Part shown: positions 1-11,226 of the stretch, piece by piece
Layout: each line of letters begins with the position of its first letter
How positions within the stretch are numbered: position 1 is the stretch's first letter
From: Oreohelix idahoensis
Taxonomy: Eukaryota; Mollusca; Gastropoda; Stylommatophora; Oreohelicidae
NCBI GenBank assembly: GCA_024509875.1
Contig: JAMPIV010018790.1
Location: 1-64,000 of the forward strand
Direction: 5' to 3'
Length of the DNA: 64,000 nt
Position numbers and translations under genes: made by a program
The notes under the pieces: generated by a model
What the model was told of the DNA's origin: nothing
What the model saw: only the letters and a program-made list of their open reading frames with translations
The model's database searches: none

Positions 1-937
1 ACTTGATGTCTGGAGTTCCAGTATAGACCACCAGTGGATTTATGCAGACTGTGTTTATATGTACATCATTGCCGCTGTTACCTTGGAGTTCCGACATCGA
101 TCTCCAGTGAATTTCTTCGGATTGTATTAGCTGTGTACATCTTTGCTGTGGTTTCGGAAGCCAGGATTTTTTCCTTCTAAAGATAAGTGGCTGTTTGTTT
201 TTGTAAACTGTATGTGCCACTGTATAGTTGGTTAAGCCTTCCTCAGCACATAAACTATTTATATTCCTAGTCTTAATGTTATATGTTTCTATGTTTTATA
301 TGTCATATTTCAGCGGGCAGGTTGGGCGGAGACTTTCGTAGGATATATCCCACTTCAGCGAGGGCCTATGAAAGCGTTCTATAGGGACTGCTTTGTCTAA
401 GTCCGTGTCGTAAAAGATCCCTTGATAATTCGGAGCATACTCTGTTTACGCCGGATTCAGTCATCTTTATAATTGTTTAGGTGTGACGAGATGTCTTAGC
501 GTCGTTTTCGTTATATTTTCCTCTGTTCTTTAGTTTTTGATTAATTTGTTTGTGAGTGTCTTCCTCCCCTTTCTATCTTTGAGTTATATTCGTTTATACA
601 CTGTTTTGTCATTTGTATTGTATCTTATTTGCAGCTGTCGTTGCACGCTTTGCAATAATTTTCACTTTATTTCCACTTTTTTTACTTTAGTTGATTCGTC
701 CGAACGTTGTCATTTGTTCTTCATATCTTGTCTTTGTTATTCTTGTCTGTACTGTATATGTTGTTATACACTTTAAATATTGTTATGCACAATAAGTATA
801 TAGGTGATTAATTGTATTATTTATAAGTAAAGTAATTTAAAAAGTTCTTGGGCAAAGACTTGTCACCCATTGAGTTGGGATAGAGTGAGTTTCTACAGGT
901 ATATTTATATAAGTTATATACCTCATAATCCAGCATA
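1..937. other. AT-rich leader, probably 5' region of the outer gag-protease element
   Basis: No gene is visible. The stretch is T-rich and ends at an ATG (938) that begins a short gag-like frame. I looked for a long terminal repeat matching the far side of the outer element (31.3-32.3 kb) and found only an 11-bp match (CTTGATGTCTG at 3-13 and about 32,232-32,242), too little to call a repeat. It may be the leader or part of a 5' LTR that starts outside the window. Confidence 0.3.
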
Positions 938-962
938 ATGTCTACTTTGGATTATTTCATTG
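938..962 (+). pseudogene. Start of the outer element's gag, cut off by the insertion of the tandem array
   Basis: An ATG at 938 opens a frame that runs directly into the insertion point. The rest of this gag begins at 27,277 on the other side of the 26.3-kb array. The frame set by this ATG is one base out of register with the long gag frame beyond the array, so either a small indel has occurred or the real start lies further in. The frame also has no in-frame ATG on this side of the insertion because TAA at 936-938 precedes it. Confidence 0.4.
958..962. repeat. Left 5-bp target site duplication CATTG of the tandem LTR array
   Basis: CATTG lies immediately left of the TGTCGTAAAT end of LTR1 and recurs at 27,277-27,281 immediately right of the TACGTCACA end of LTR4. 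A 5-bp duplication is usual for Ty3/gypsy integrases. It shows that the four-LTR block occupies one integration site. Confidence 0.9.
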
Positions 963-3490
963 TGTCGTAAATTTATTTTGAGAGAAAGAGTCTTAGAAAA
1001 TAGTAGTCCGGTTTAGAGTGTAGAATGATGGTGAAAAGCTCAGTGATAGAAATGTAGAGAGTAAATAGTTGCTTCACAGAGTGCTGGAGGAGAGTAAAGA
1101 CAGACTTATTTACGACAAATCGTTTTTCTCAATCTACTCTTCAGGCTCATACTGGTCAAACAATTATTTGCCAGTTTCCAGACTCACCCCTGCTCTCACA
1201 CCGATTTGGTGCTTCAAACTCACAGACGACGTGGATACAACTATCTTAAACAAATAGGGGAAATTTTATGGGCTTTGGGTAGTCCAACACAATAACGATT
1301 AAGTTTATGTTGTTTATTAAAGTTAAAAAGACAATCACTACAATAATCATTTGTTTACAGCAAGAATTATCAAAAATTACAGAAAAATGCAAATAACAAG
1401 GTAGGGAGGGGGTGAAGAAGATTGGTATCGACTAAGCCCGTCCCGCTTATTAGACAAAGATAAACCCAGTCCAAAGATAGATAGTTATCAGGAACATAGG
1501 TAAGTTAACCTAACAGTGAAGTTAATTACTCTGAAAAGAGGTGTTACAAAATTAGGTATGGGTGGTAGAAAGAAATCCTGTTCTTCCCAATTGATCTTCC
1601 CTTTACTAAGTAAATGAAAAGGAGGGTTTTAAACAGAGTTTATCAAAACTATCCCACTTAAAGGAACAATGCCGGGGATACAGAAAAATGTATTACCCGA
1701 TAAGCAAGTTAACAAATTTGTTACAAAAAAAGATTTAATTTCATGTCATTCATACACGCGCTAATAAAGGCTTTCACTCATCTTGCTCTCACTTACCGAT
1801 TGTGAAAAAATCTGGCACTCCATAGAATAACACCTCAAACTAAATGTATGAGTGTTTGTTCAAGTTCTAGCCCCAGATTAGCGGGTAGGCGGTCAGCACA
1901 TAAAAAGGATCCCGTAATCGCTGGAAAATGAATCTGTAATTGTGTCTCTTTTCTTAATAACAGTTTCTATGGGAGGGCACGGTCTCTGATACCGGGGTGA
2001 GGATGGGGTGGTCTATTTGACTTTGCCGCTGATAATAAAATTCTTACGCGTGCTGGTACACTTTATCCGTGAGGTATGGTTTAAGTCCAGTGAGAAAACT
2101 AGTCACATCACTGTTCGGTAAATATGTATTCTCTCTCTGTGTCAGTAAACTAACAAAAGCTCGGGCCAGTGTTCTTCTTCCCGTTACGACTTAATTGGCT
2201 TGATGGTGTATTAAATTTGTCTTTGGGTGTGCTTTCTTTGCTATAAGTTAGATAGCGGAATTCCAAACATAGAATAACCTCAAAGATTAAAAACTTACAC
2301 AGTCTCAACAAGTTCTGAGTCAGGGGAACTCTACACACTGTTTATGCTTTGCTTTGCTTAAATTGATTTGCTTTATTGCTTTCTTAATGCTGGGATCGCA
2401 CAGGTTACGATCACTCTGTATGAAAGAAAAAAAGACATGTAATATACCGAAAAACAAATAACCTTCTAAAGCGCGATGAATTTCCCGTTAAGACTATTTA
2501 TATACGCTCGCGTATTTAATTATGTATTTAATAAAACACTGCGCGAGTTTTAGTGGTTAAAACACACATCTATAAATATAGGACTTAACTAAATTTATTA
2601 ATTATAAATTCCTTCGCGATTATAAAAGTTAATTTAAGCATTTAACATCTATTATCTTTTTGGAAATAATATAGCAGGTATATCATTACATTTACAACTG
2701 GAACTATTGAGATGGTTTAATTTAATAGATTTAAATTAACACAAAATCCAGTGAAATAGAATGAATGAACTAGACCACTGATCACTTTACACAATATATA
2801 TTACCGCTTTCCACAGAAATAGAATTCACTGCAAATATGTATAAAAATCCAGGGGATAATCTAGCAGGATTTCAAATATAGCTAGTGCTTCTGTTAAGTT
2901 CTGGCCAGCGAGTGATAAAGTGTATTTCTACGTGGTCTGTATATATCTAGAATGAAATGAAAGATGAGTGGGACATGAGAAACTTGACAGCTTTTTAGAT
3001 CTCAGAAGACTTTTGGGGATCTGACCGCCAGACTAAAGAGAGAAGTAGCCCCTGGCCTCTCGTATCTTCGCTCGCTACCTGCGTCGGCTTTCCCCGTTCG
3101 CTCCCACTGCGATCGGTTCCGTGTTTAACACCGAGATGCGAAATCGTTTTAGGGACCACTACTGTCTTTGATAGCATGCCGCCCGTCCTTCCTGAGATCT
3201 CCCCCAGTGTCTTTCTTCTGACCGCTCTGGTCCATCTTGCGAGCGGTTTAGTGTTCTCGCGGAGATGAGAAATACCTGCGAGAAACTAGCTTCTCTGCTC
3301 GGGGATCGTCTCAGTGTCTTTAGATCTCATGCCGCATACTAAATGAGTCCCGGTGGAATCGGTTCGCTCTGGCGAAACCAAAAAGTTACAACAAATGTTC
3401 CGCGGTTCTAATGTTATGAAAAGCTAAAAGTCCCTTTAATCATCCATCAAATCAGGGAAAATTCACTTGTCGAACTAGACGTACGTCACA
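963..3490 (-). repeat. LTR1, 3' LTR of copy A (2,528 bp)
   Basis: Bounded by TGTCGTAAAT on the left and TACGTCACA on the right; in element orientation it reads TG...CA. It matches LTR2-4 at near identity over its full length. It carries the set of variants here called L type: AACTCACAG near 1,218, GGATGGGGTGG near 2,004, and four Gs in ATGCCGGGGATA near 1,670. Confidence 0.92.
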
Positions 3491-3510
3491 ATCGTCCCCA
3501 CTTTTAGACA
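3491..3510 (-). promoter_or_regulatory. Polypurine tract of copy A
   Basis: Read on the - strand, AAAAGTGGGGACGAT lies directly before the LTR1 start and overlaps the pol stop codon. A purine run at this place primes plus-strand DNA synthesis in LTR elements. The same tract precedes LTR2 (11,214 on) and LTR3 (19,423 on). Confidence 0.75.
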
Positions 3511-6500
3511 TGAAACCATTTTTCATGTTTCATTTTTTTGACAATGGAGGTGACCTGATTGGTGATTTTAGGATGAGTGGTATCTTCAGTTTGCTCTTCT
3601 TCCTCTGTAGACCAGTTTCTACTCAGGAAATCAGCCCCGACATTCTGTCTTCCCGGAATATATTCCCTTTTGAATGAATAAACAGATAACAATAAGGCCC
3701 ATCGCATGATCCTAGCGTTGAATTCCTTATTGGCACCAAGAAATGCTAACGGAGCGTGGTCTGTTTGCACTGTGAAAGATGTACCATAGAGAAACTCATG
3801 ATGGCGTCTGATACCGTCAATCAGAGCGAGGCATTCTCTTTCGACTACGCTGTAGTTCCATTCAGCTTTATTTAATTTCCGACTGCCATAGGCAACTGGA
3901 AATAGCATGTAAGGGTCACTGTCATCGGCTTGAAGCAGTGTTGACCCGATGCCCTGACCTGACGCGTCGACCCGTAATACAAAGGGTTTCTTGATGTCAG
4001 GCAACCTCAAAATGGGGTACGCAGACAACTGTCCTTTCAAAGTGCTGTATGCGTGTTCGCACTTTTGATCCCACATGACCTTATCTGGACTCCCTTTCTT
4101 AGTGAGGTCAGTCAGAGGTGCTGTCAGTCCGTTGAAGTTGGGGATGTATTTCTGATAATATGCACATAGTGATATGAAGGAACGTACGTCTTTCTTCGTT
4201 CGGGGTCTTTTTGCTGCCACTATTTTCTCCACGTTCTTCTTAATAGGCCAACTGCATCCGTGAGAAATAGTATGCCCCAGGAAGTCTAACTGTTCAAACC
4301 CGATGAGACATTTGCTAGGTCTGGCTGTGAGACCAGTTTCCTGTAGTCTCCTGAGGAGCATAGCAACCGTAGCAATATGTTCTTCGTAGCTTTCCGATGC
4401 AATTAATATGTCATCCATAAAATTATGGATATGGGGACTTTGCAAAGGTTCTAGAAGCTTCCTCATCATCCTGGTGAACACTCCTGGTGCGTTATGCAAA
4501 CCGAATGGCATCACATTAAATGTGTAATGTCCTTCACTAGTGCTGAAAGCTAACAAGGGTTTAATTTCCTCCTTGACTGGTATTTGATAGTAACCTTTAC
4601 TGAGGTCAATCTTGGAGAAAATCTTTGCCTTGCTAAGCTTGGTGAACAACTCAGAAACAGTTTGGAGAGGTTCGGGCTGGAATTCCGTTACAGCGTTTAG
4701 CAGCCGGTAATCTATACACAGCCGAACTTCCTTATTGGGCTTCTGCAACAGCCCTACACTGGAACTGTAAGGAGATGTAGACTCACTGATATATCCTGCC
4801 TGACGCAGCTTGTCTATTTCTCCGCGAAGTGCATCAGCTTTAGCGTACGGTATGGGGTAAACTCTGGTTCGAACAGGGGTCTCGTTTGTTAATTTCATAT
4901 CAACTTCGATGAGATTTTTTCGACCAGGTACATCCGTTAAGACTGCACTGTACTGTTTTAGTAGCGCCCTGGTTTCTGTTTGTTGTTCTGGTGAGAGATT
5001 GTCGCCGAACTTGACATCTTTAAAGGATTCTGTGGGTTGCAATGGATACTCCATGCAACCATCATCATCTTCCTCGTCTTCCGTTGCTATGGCGACAGCC
5101 AGGAGATGCTCGGAGGATGGCACCGGTCTCTCCAGATATTTCTTAAGTAGATTTACGTGGAAGACCTTCTCCTTTCCTTTAATGGAGATCTTGTAATTGG
5201 TGCGTGAGATCTTTTTAAGGACGGTAAACGGCCCTTGCCATCCGATGCGAAGTTTATTGCTTCCGGTTGGAAGTAGCAACAAAACTTTCTCCCCTGGTTG
5301 TAGTTCTTTCTCTTTTGCAGCTTTGTTGTATCTTTTAGCATGTTTAGCGCGGGCTTTCTTAAGGTTGGTAGTAGCTAGATCCCATCCTAGCTTTAGCCTT
5401 TCCTTGAGCTCAGATACATACTTGCTTGCAGAGACGACTGTCTCGACAGCCTTTTGGTCTTTCAGGGACCGAAGTAAGGCTTCTAGTGGCCCCTTAATAG
5501 GTCTGCCAAATAAAAGTGTAGCTGGCGCGAATCCCGTAGACGCTTGGGGAACCTCTCGGTAGGCGAATAAGGCAGCCGATATATATAGGTCCCAGTCTTC
5601 CGGTTTCTCCTGACCCAGCTTACGTAACATGGTGGTGAGGGTGCCGTTAAAACGTTCCACGAGCCCATTTCCGGCCGGATGGTAGGGACTTGTGTGGATA
5701 TGTTTGGCCCTCAAGATCTTAAAGATCTCCTCCATTAACAGGCTACGGAATTGGGATCCATTGTCCGTCAAAACTTGTTGATGGAATCCCAACCGTGTAA
5801 AACTTTGCACGAGGGCTTCTGCGACATGCTTGGAATTTATGCATGGTAGCGGTACAGCTTCCGCCCACATTGTGCAAGTGTCGACTAAAGTCAGGATGAA
5901 CCTGCTCTTTCTTTTGGTCCTTTCCAGGGGTCCAATGATGTCGACAGCAACCCGTTCAAATGGAGTACCCACTGTTGGCATTTGTCCCATAGGTACTGGG
6001 GGTGTCAAGTGCTTTGGTGCTACCCGTTGGCACTGGGCGCAGGATTTCACATACCTGATAATGTCAGAGTTCATTCCTGCCACCAATAGTGGTTTTTTAT
6101 TCGCTGAATAGTGGCGTTTTGTCCAATATGTCCGCTAAAGGGAAGAGAGTGCCCCATTTCTAAGATCTGGCTTCTGTACTGCGTCGGTACTAGGAGCTGG
6201 TTATTCCCCGTGTCCGGGTTGCCCGTTCTACGATACAATACGCCGTCCTTAGAAAAGATGTCTCCGTTGTGTCTGGGGTCCTTAGCCATGGGCAGTTTTC
6301 TAAAGCAGGGCTCCAGAGTAGGGTCCTTTTGTTGCGCCTCCTTCAGTTCATTCGGCAACAAATTTGGCGCAGGCTCCCTCTCCTTCTTGGCTTGCCCTCT
6401 TGTGGTTACCGCTGCCACACTCGGCTCCTTTGGTCTCCCAATAAACACATATCTACATCCCAGGATAACTGGGTAGATAGGATCATCCACAATGGCCGCT

Positions 6501-6781
6501 TTAATAACCCCTCTGACAAAGTCAGAGTGTATTTCTACCAGTGCGATAGGAAGCGTCCTTGGTGCATCACTCCTGAAAACTCCACTAAGTTTGACGGTTT
6601 CCTCTGTCTCCTGACAGGGTTTGACTAGGTGCCTAGCGACAATACAACTAAAGCTTAGTCCAGTGTCAAAGAGACAAGTAGTTGAGGTACCATTCAAAAT
6701 TACAGTTCCTCGAGTTGAGGGTCGGTCCCCCTCAGATTGAGAATCACTGACATTGACTTTACCTTTCGAGGCTGTATGCAA
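3504..6781 (-). pseudogene. pol: Copy A pol: protease-integrase-RT-RNase H, one frameshift
   Basis: Pol polyprotein read on the - strand. The first segment (6,781 to about 6,071) has the aspartic protease motif LFDTG (residues 37-41) and the two histidines of the integrase zinc module. The second (6,086 to 3,504, 860 residues) has the module's CAQC pair (16-19) and an integrase core with D49, D108 and E144, a DD35E spacing. A GPY/F-like module follows near 284-316. RT comes after it with CIDYR near 457 and FMDD at 556-559, then RNase H with VDAS near 707 and TDHAPL near 775. A single-base deletion near 6,075-6,086, relative to copies B and C, breaks the frame between the zinc histidines and cysteines. 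Otherwise this is the best-preserved RT-RNase H of the three. Integrase before RT is the reverse of the usual Ty3/gypsy order. Confidence 0.9.
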
Positions 6782-6907
6782 ACATCCGATGCGGTTTGGA
6801 CCGGTTTGTTTTCCTGATCAGACGTTCCTGGTGTAGGGGTCTTCCCTTTTCCTTGACCTTGGTGGCCGCGCTGCCACGTAGGCTTGGTGGGTTGATCAGA
6901 ATTGTTG

Positions 6908-7576
6908 TTAGGGGGGGTATCGGGTTTTGTAGAATTTCGATTTTTCCTGGGGAGGTCTCTGGGTATTATTTTCTCGTTGGTTATAATTCTGAGAGGAATT
7001 AGAGGAAAAGGATGACTGCTCTAGATTTTGTTTACGAGATGGCTCATCTGTGGGTTTACGTTTAGTGTTGGGAAGTTCGGCCATTGCATTGGTATAGCGC
7101 TCTGCCTTATTGAGTATGTCCTCAAGCCTGACTGCGCCCTGTTCAGCCAAAAATCTACGGGTTTCGTTTGACAAAGTTGACTTTATCTGTTCCACCAGAA
7201 CAAGTTCAAGTAGTCCCTCATATGTAAGAGGTAGGTCAGATAATTCAATGCACTTTGTCAAATAGCCCGTGAGACGTGAAGAGAACTGTGGGAATGTTTC
7301 CGTGCTCTCTTTCCGGCTGTTTCTGAACATTTGCAGAAATTTTCGGGCGGTCACCTCAAACCGCTCTAGCAAGGCCTTTTTCAGCATGCCGTAATCATGT
7401 TGGTTGGTTCCCAGCTTTGTATATACGTCATAAGCAGTACTTTTTAATGACGGTGAGAGTTTAAGTGCCTAGCGGGAACTCTCTAACCCATACAGATTTT
7501 CAAGCCTCTCGAATTTTTCTAGATAGCTGTCAATTTTCTCATAGGGACTAGGAAAAAACTCTAAAGCAAAAGACAT
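6908..7576 (-). pseudogene. gag: Copy A gag (capsid-like), one nonsense codon
   Basis: The frame starts with MSFALEFFPSPYEKI at 7,576 and matches the 291-residue gag of copy B. A TAG at 7,469-7,471 replaces a TGG found in copies B and C. A run of seven Cs (- strand) near 6,911-6,917, against six in copy B, ends the frame early just after the motif KTRYPP. The capsid-like helical part is followed by a Q/N/P/K-rich tail. I see no CCHC zinc knuckle. Confidence 0.8.
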
Positions 7577-7603
7577 CGCAGTTAATTGGGCAGATTAAGT
7601 GCT

Positions 7604-7706
7604 TTAGAGGTCCATTGACTGAGACTGGAGCGAAGACGGCTCTCCGTTATTCGAAGTAGAGGCGCCCCGACTCTCTAAAGCCTTAAGCGCCAGTTCATGC
7701 TGTCTT

Positions 7707-7763
<57 letters not shown>

Positions 7764-8018
7764 GCGAGCTTCCATCTCTGCCTCAATTTTTTTCTGCTCC
7801 AATTGACGATCGTCCGCTTCTTTCTTCCTAGCTTCTGCCCTCTCTTCTGCTTCCTTCTTCTCTGCTCTATCCTGTGTTTCCTTCCTCTCTGCCCTCTCTT
7901 GCTCCGCGTCATATCTTTCAAGTTCTTTGTTGACAAACAGGTTCGCGGCTTCTCCTTCTAACCCTGAGTCCTTCACCTCCTGTCTCAAAATGGATCTTAT
8001 CCTAATTCTCTCTGCCAT
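7604..8018 (-). pseudogene. Copy A upstream charged ORF with an (RE)n tract
   Basis: It begins MAERIRIRSILRQEV and becomes an extremely charged, coiled-coil-like stretch of E, R, K and A, then a run of Arg-Glu pairs encoded by a (GA)n microsatellite (7,710-7,759 on the + strand). Microsatellite length sets the reading frame, so it splits into two overlapping frames here. A downstream part continues to QSQSMDL and a stop. It ends 27 bp before gag and is in register with it, separated by stop codons. It resembles an N-terminal gag extension; whether it is made separately or by readthrough cannot be told. Confidence 0.6.
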
Positions 8019-8640
8019 ACCAAAGAACTGGATGCTTCTAAGACTAGAGAATAGTAAGATGGAACAAGAAGGGGAAAAAACTCAAACTCGCTACGAGACA
8101 AAACACAAAGTATAAATTTACTTGCGTTACCTCCTATTTGAAATGTGCAAACTTATCGCTGCTATTATTGTCACTTAAGACTCTTAACGCAAGCGACGAT
8201 GCCACTAAAATGGTAAGTTACACTAGAAAAGAATCTACTCTTACTAACAGTAGAGAAAAATTTATATTAAAACAATTTAAAAGGAAAAAAAAATTTCCCC
8301 TAAGATTTTTAATTCTCCGTCACAAAAACTCGCCCCTGAAGTCAATTATTGAGATGAGACGTTGTTAACTTAATTTTAAAAATCAGAACAATCCGTGTTT
8401 AGCTAAGCTCAACTCTTTTTAACTTCAAAAACCTTTAGTGACTGTAAAACCAATCACGCAATCCCAGCAAATCTTATAAAGAAAAAATTTAATTTACTCC
8501 GCCAGAGGATAATTTAGCTAACCAAATTTATGATTATCCGTACTTTCTACTGCTGTGGAAAGAAAACAACCTGTAAATATGATGTGTGGACGACCCAAAT
8601 ACCAAATGTAGCTCAAGATCCAGGACCAGCCCATAAATAT
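8019..8640 (-). other. Copy A leader between LTR2 and the first ORF
   Basis: Untranslated leader on the - strand. Compared with copies B and C it lacks the segment that in B spans about 16,679-16,820. The primer-binding site should lie next to 8,640, but I could not match it confidently to a tRNA end. Confidence 0.6.
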
Positions 8641-11213
8641 TGTCGTAAATTTATTTTGAGAGAAAGAGTCTTAGAAAATAGTAGTCCGGTTTAGAGTGTA
8701 GAATGATGGTGAAAAGCTCAGTGATAGAAATGTAGAGAGTAAATAGTTGCTTCACAGAGTGCTGGAGGAGAGTAAAGACAGACTTATTTACGACAAATCG
8801 TTTTTCTCAATCTACTCTTCAGGCTCATACTGGTCAAACAATTATTTGCCAGTTTCCAGACTCACCCCTGCTCTCACACCGATTTGGTGCTTCAAACTCA
8901 CAGACGACGTGGATACAACTATCTTAAACAAATAGGGGAAATTTTATGGGCTTTGGGTAGTCCAACACAATAACGATAAAGTTTATGTTGTTTATTAAAG
9001 TTAAAAAGACAATCACTACAATAATCATTTGTTTACAGCAAGAATTATCAAAAATTACAGAAAAATGCAAATAACAAGGTAGGGAGGGGGTGAAGAAGAT
9101 TGGTATCGACTAAGCCCGTCCCGCTTATTAGACAAAGATAAACCCAGTCCAAAGATAGATAGTTATCAGGAACATAGGTAAGTTAACCTAACAGTGAAGT
9201 TAATTACTCTGAAAAGAGGTGTTACAAAATTAGGTATGGGTGGTAGAAAGAAATCCTGTTCTTCCCAATTGATCTTCCCTTTACTAAGTAAATGAAAAGG
9301 AGGGTTTTAAACAGAGTTTATCAAAACTATCCCACTTAAAGGAACAATGCCGGGATACAGAAAAAATGTATTACCAGATAAGCAAGTTAACAAAATGGTC
9401 ACACAAAAGAATTAATTTCCTGTCATTCATACACGCGCTAGCAAAGGCCTTCACTCATCTTGCTCTCACTTACCGATTGTGAAAAAATCTTGCACTCCAT
9501 AGAATAAAACCAGCATTAACCTAACTAAATGTATGAGTGTTTGTTCAAGTTCTAGCCCCAGATTAGCGGGTAGGCGGTCAGCACATAAAAAGGATCCCGT
9601 AATCGCTGGAAAATGAATCTGTAATTGTGTCTCTTTTCTTAATAACAGTTTCTATGGGAGGGCACGGTCTCTGATACCGGGGTGAGGATGGGGTGGTCTA
9701 TTTGACTATGCCGCTGATAATAAAATTCTTACGCGTGCTGGTACACTTTATCCGTGAGGTATGGTTTAAGTCCAGTGAGAAAACTAGTCACATCACTGTT
9801 CAGGAAAATATGTATTCTCTCTCTGTGTCAGTAAACTAACAAAAGCTCGGGCCAGTGTTCTTCTTCCCGTTACGACTTAATTGGCTTGATGGTGTATTAA
9901 ATTTGTCTTTGGGTGTGCTTTCTTTGCTATAAGTTAGATAGCGGAATTCCAAACATAGAAATACGCCTCAAAGATTAAAAACTTTACACAGTCTCAACAA
10001 AGTTCTGAGTCAGGGGAACTCTACACACTGTTATATGCTTTGCTTTGCTTAAATTGATTTGCTTTATTGCTTTCTTAATGCTGGGATGGATCGCACAGGT
10101 TACGATCACTCTGTATGAAAGAAAAAAAAGACATGTAATATACCGAAAAACAAATAACCTTCTAAAGCGCGATGAATTTCCCGTTAAGACTATTTATATA
10201 CGCTCGCGTATTTAATTATGTATTTAATAAAACACTGCGCGAGTTTTAGTGGTTAAAACACACATCTATAAATATAGGACTTAACTAAATTTATTAATTA
10301 TAAATTCCTTCGCGATTATAAAAGTTAATTTAAGCATTTAACATCTATTATCTTTTTGGAAATAATATAGCAGGTATATCATTAAATTTACAACTGGAAC
10401 TATTGAGATGGTTTAATTTAATAGATTTAAATTAACACAAAATCCAGTGAAATAGAATGAATGAACTAGACCACTGATCACTTTACACAATATATATTAC
10501 CGCTTTCCACAGAAATAGAATTCACTGCAAATATGTATAAAAATCCAGGGGATAATCTAGCAGGATTTCAAATATAGCTAGTGCTTCTGTTAAGTTCTGG
10601 CCAGCGAGTGATAACGTGTATTTCTACGTGGTCTGTATATATCTAGAATGAAAATGAAAGATGAGTGGGACATGAGAAACTTGACAGCTTTTTAGATCTC
10701 AGAAGACTTTTGGGGATCTGACCGCCAGACTAAAGAGAGAAAAGCCGCCCCTGGCCTCTCGTATATCTTCGCTCGCTCGCCTGCTGCGTCGGCTTTCCCC
10801 GTTCGCTCCCACTGAACTGCGATCGGTTTCCGTGTTTACGAAAACACCTAGATGCGAAATCGTTTCAGGCACCACTACTGTCTTTGATAGCATGCCGCCC
10901 GTCCATCCTGAGATCTCCCCCAGTGTCTTTCTTCTGACCGATGTCTGGTCCATCTTGCGAGCGGTTTAGTGTTCTCGCGGAGAATGAGAAATACCTGCGA
11001 GAAAACTAGCTTCTCTGCTCGGGGATCGTCTCAGTGTCTTTAGATCTCATACCGCATACTAAATGAGCCCCGGTACATAATCGGTTTCGCTCTGGCGAAA
11101 CCAAAAAGTTACAACAAATGTTCCGCGGTTCTAATGTTATGAAAAGCTAAAAGTCCCTTTAATCATCCATCAAATCAGGGAAAATTCACTTGTCGAACTA
11201 GACGTACGTCACA
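8641..11213 (-). repeat. LTR2, shared by copies A and B (2,573 bp)
   Basis: Same ends as LTR1. It is a mosaic: L type at AACTCACAG (near 8,898) and again from GGATGGGGTGG (near 9,686) onward, but R type (like LTR4) in the intervening block around 9,345-9,520 (three Gs in ATGCCGGGATA, AAAGGCC, and an insertion before ACTAAATG). From about 10,730 to the end it has many 1-6-bp indels not seen in LTR1 or LTR4. Confidence 0.9.
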
Positions 11214-11226
11214 ATCGTCCCCACTT

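Noticed and set aside
1..13. CTTGATGTCTG shared with about 32,232 as LTR ends of the outer element
   Set aside because: Only 11 bases match, with no extension on either side.
1069..1257. 62-residue frame repeated at 8,747, 16,963 and 24,840
   Set aside because: It lies inside the LTR on the strand opposite to the element and is conserved only because the LTR is repeated.
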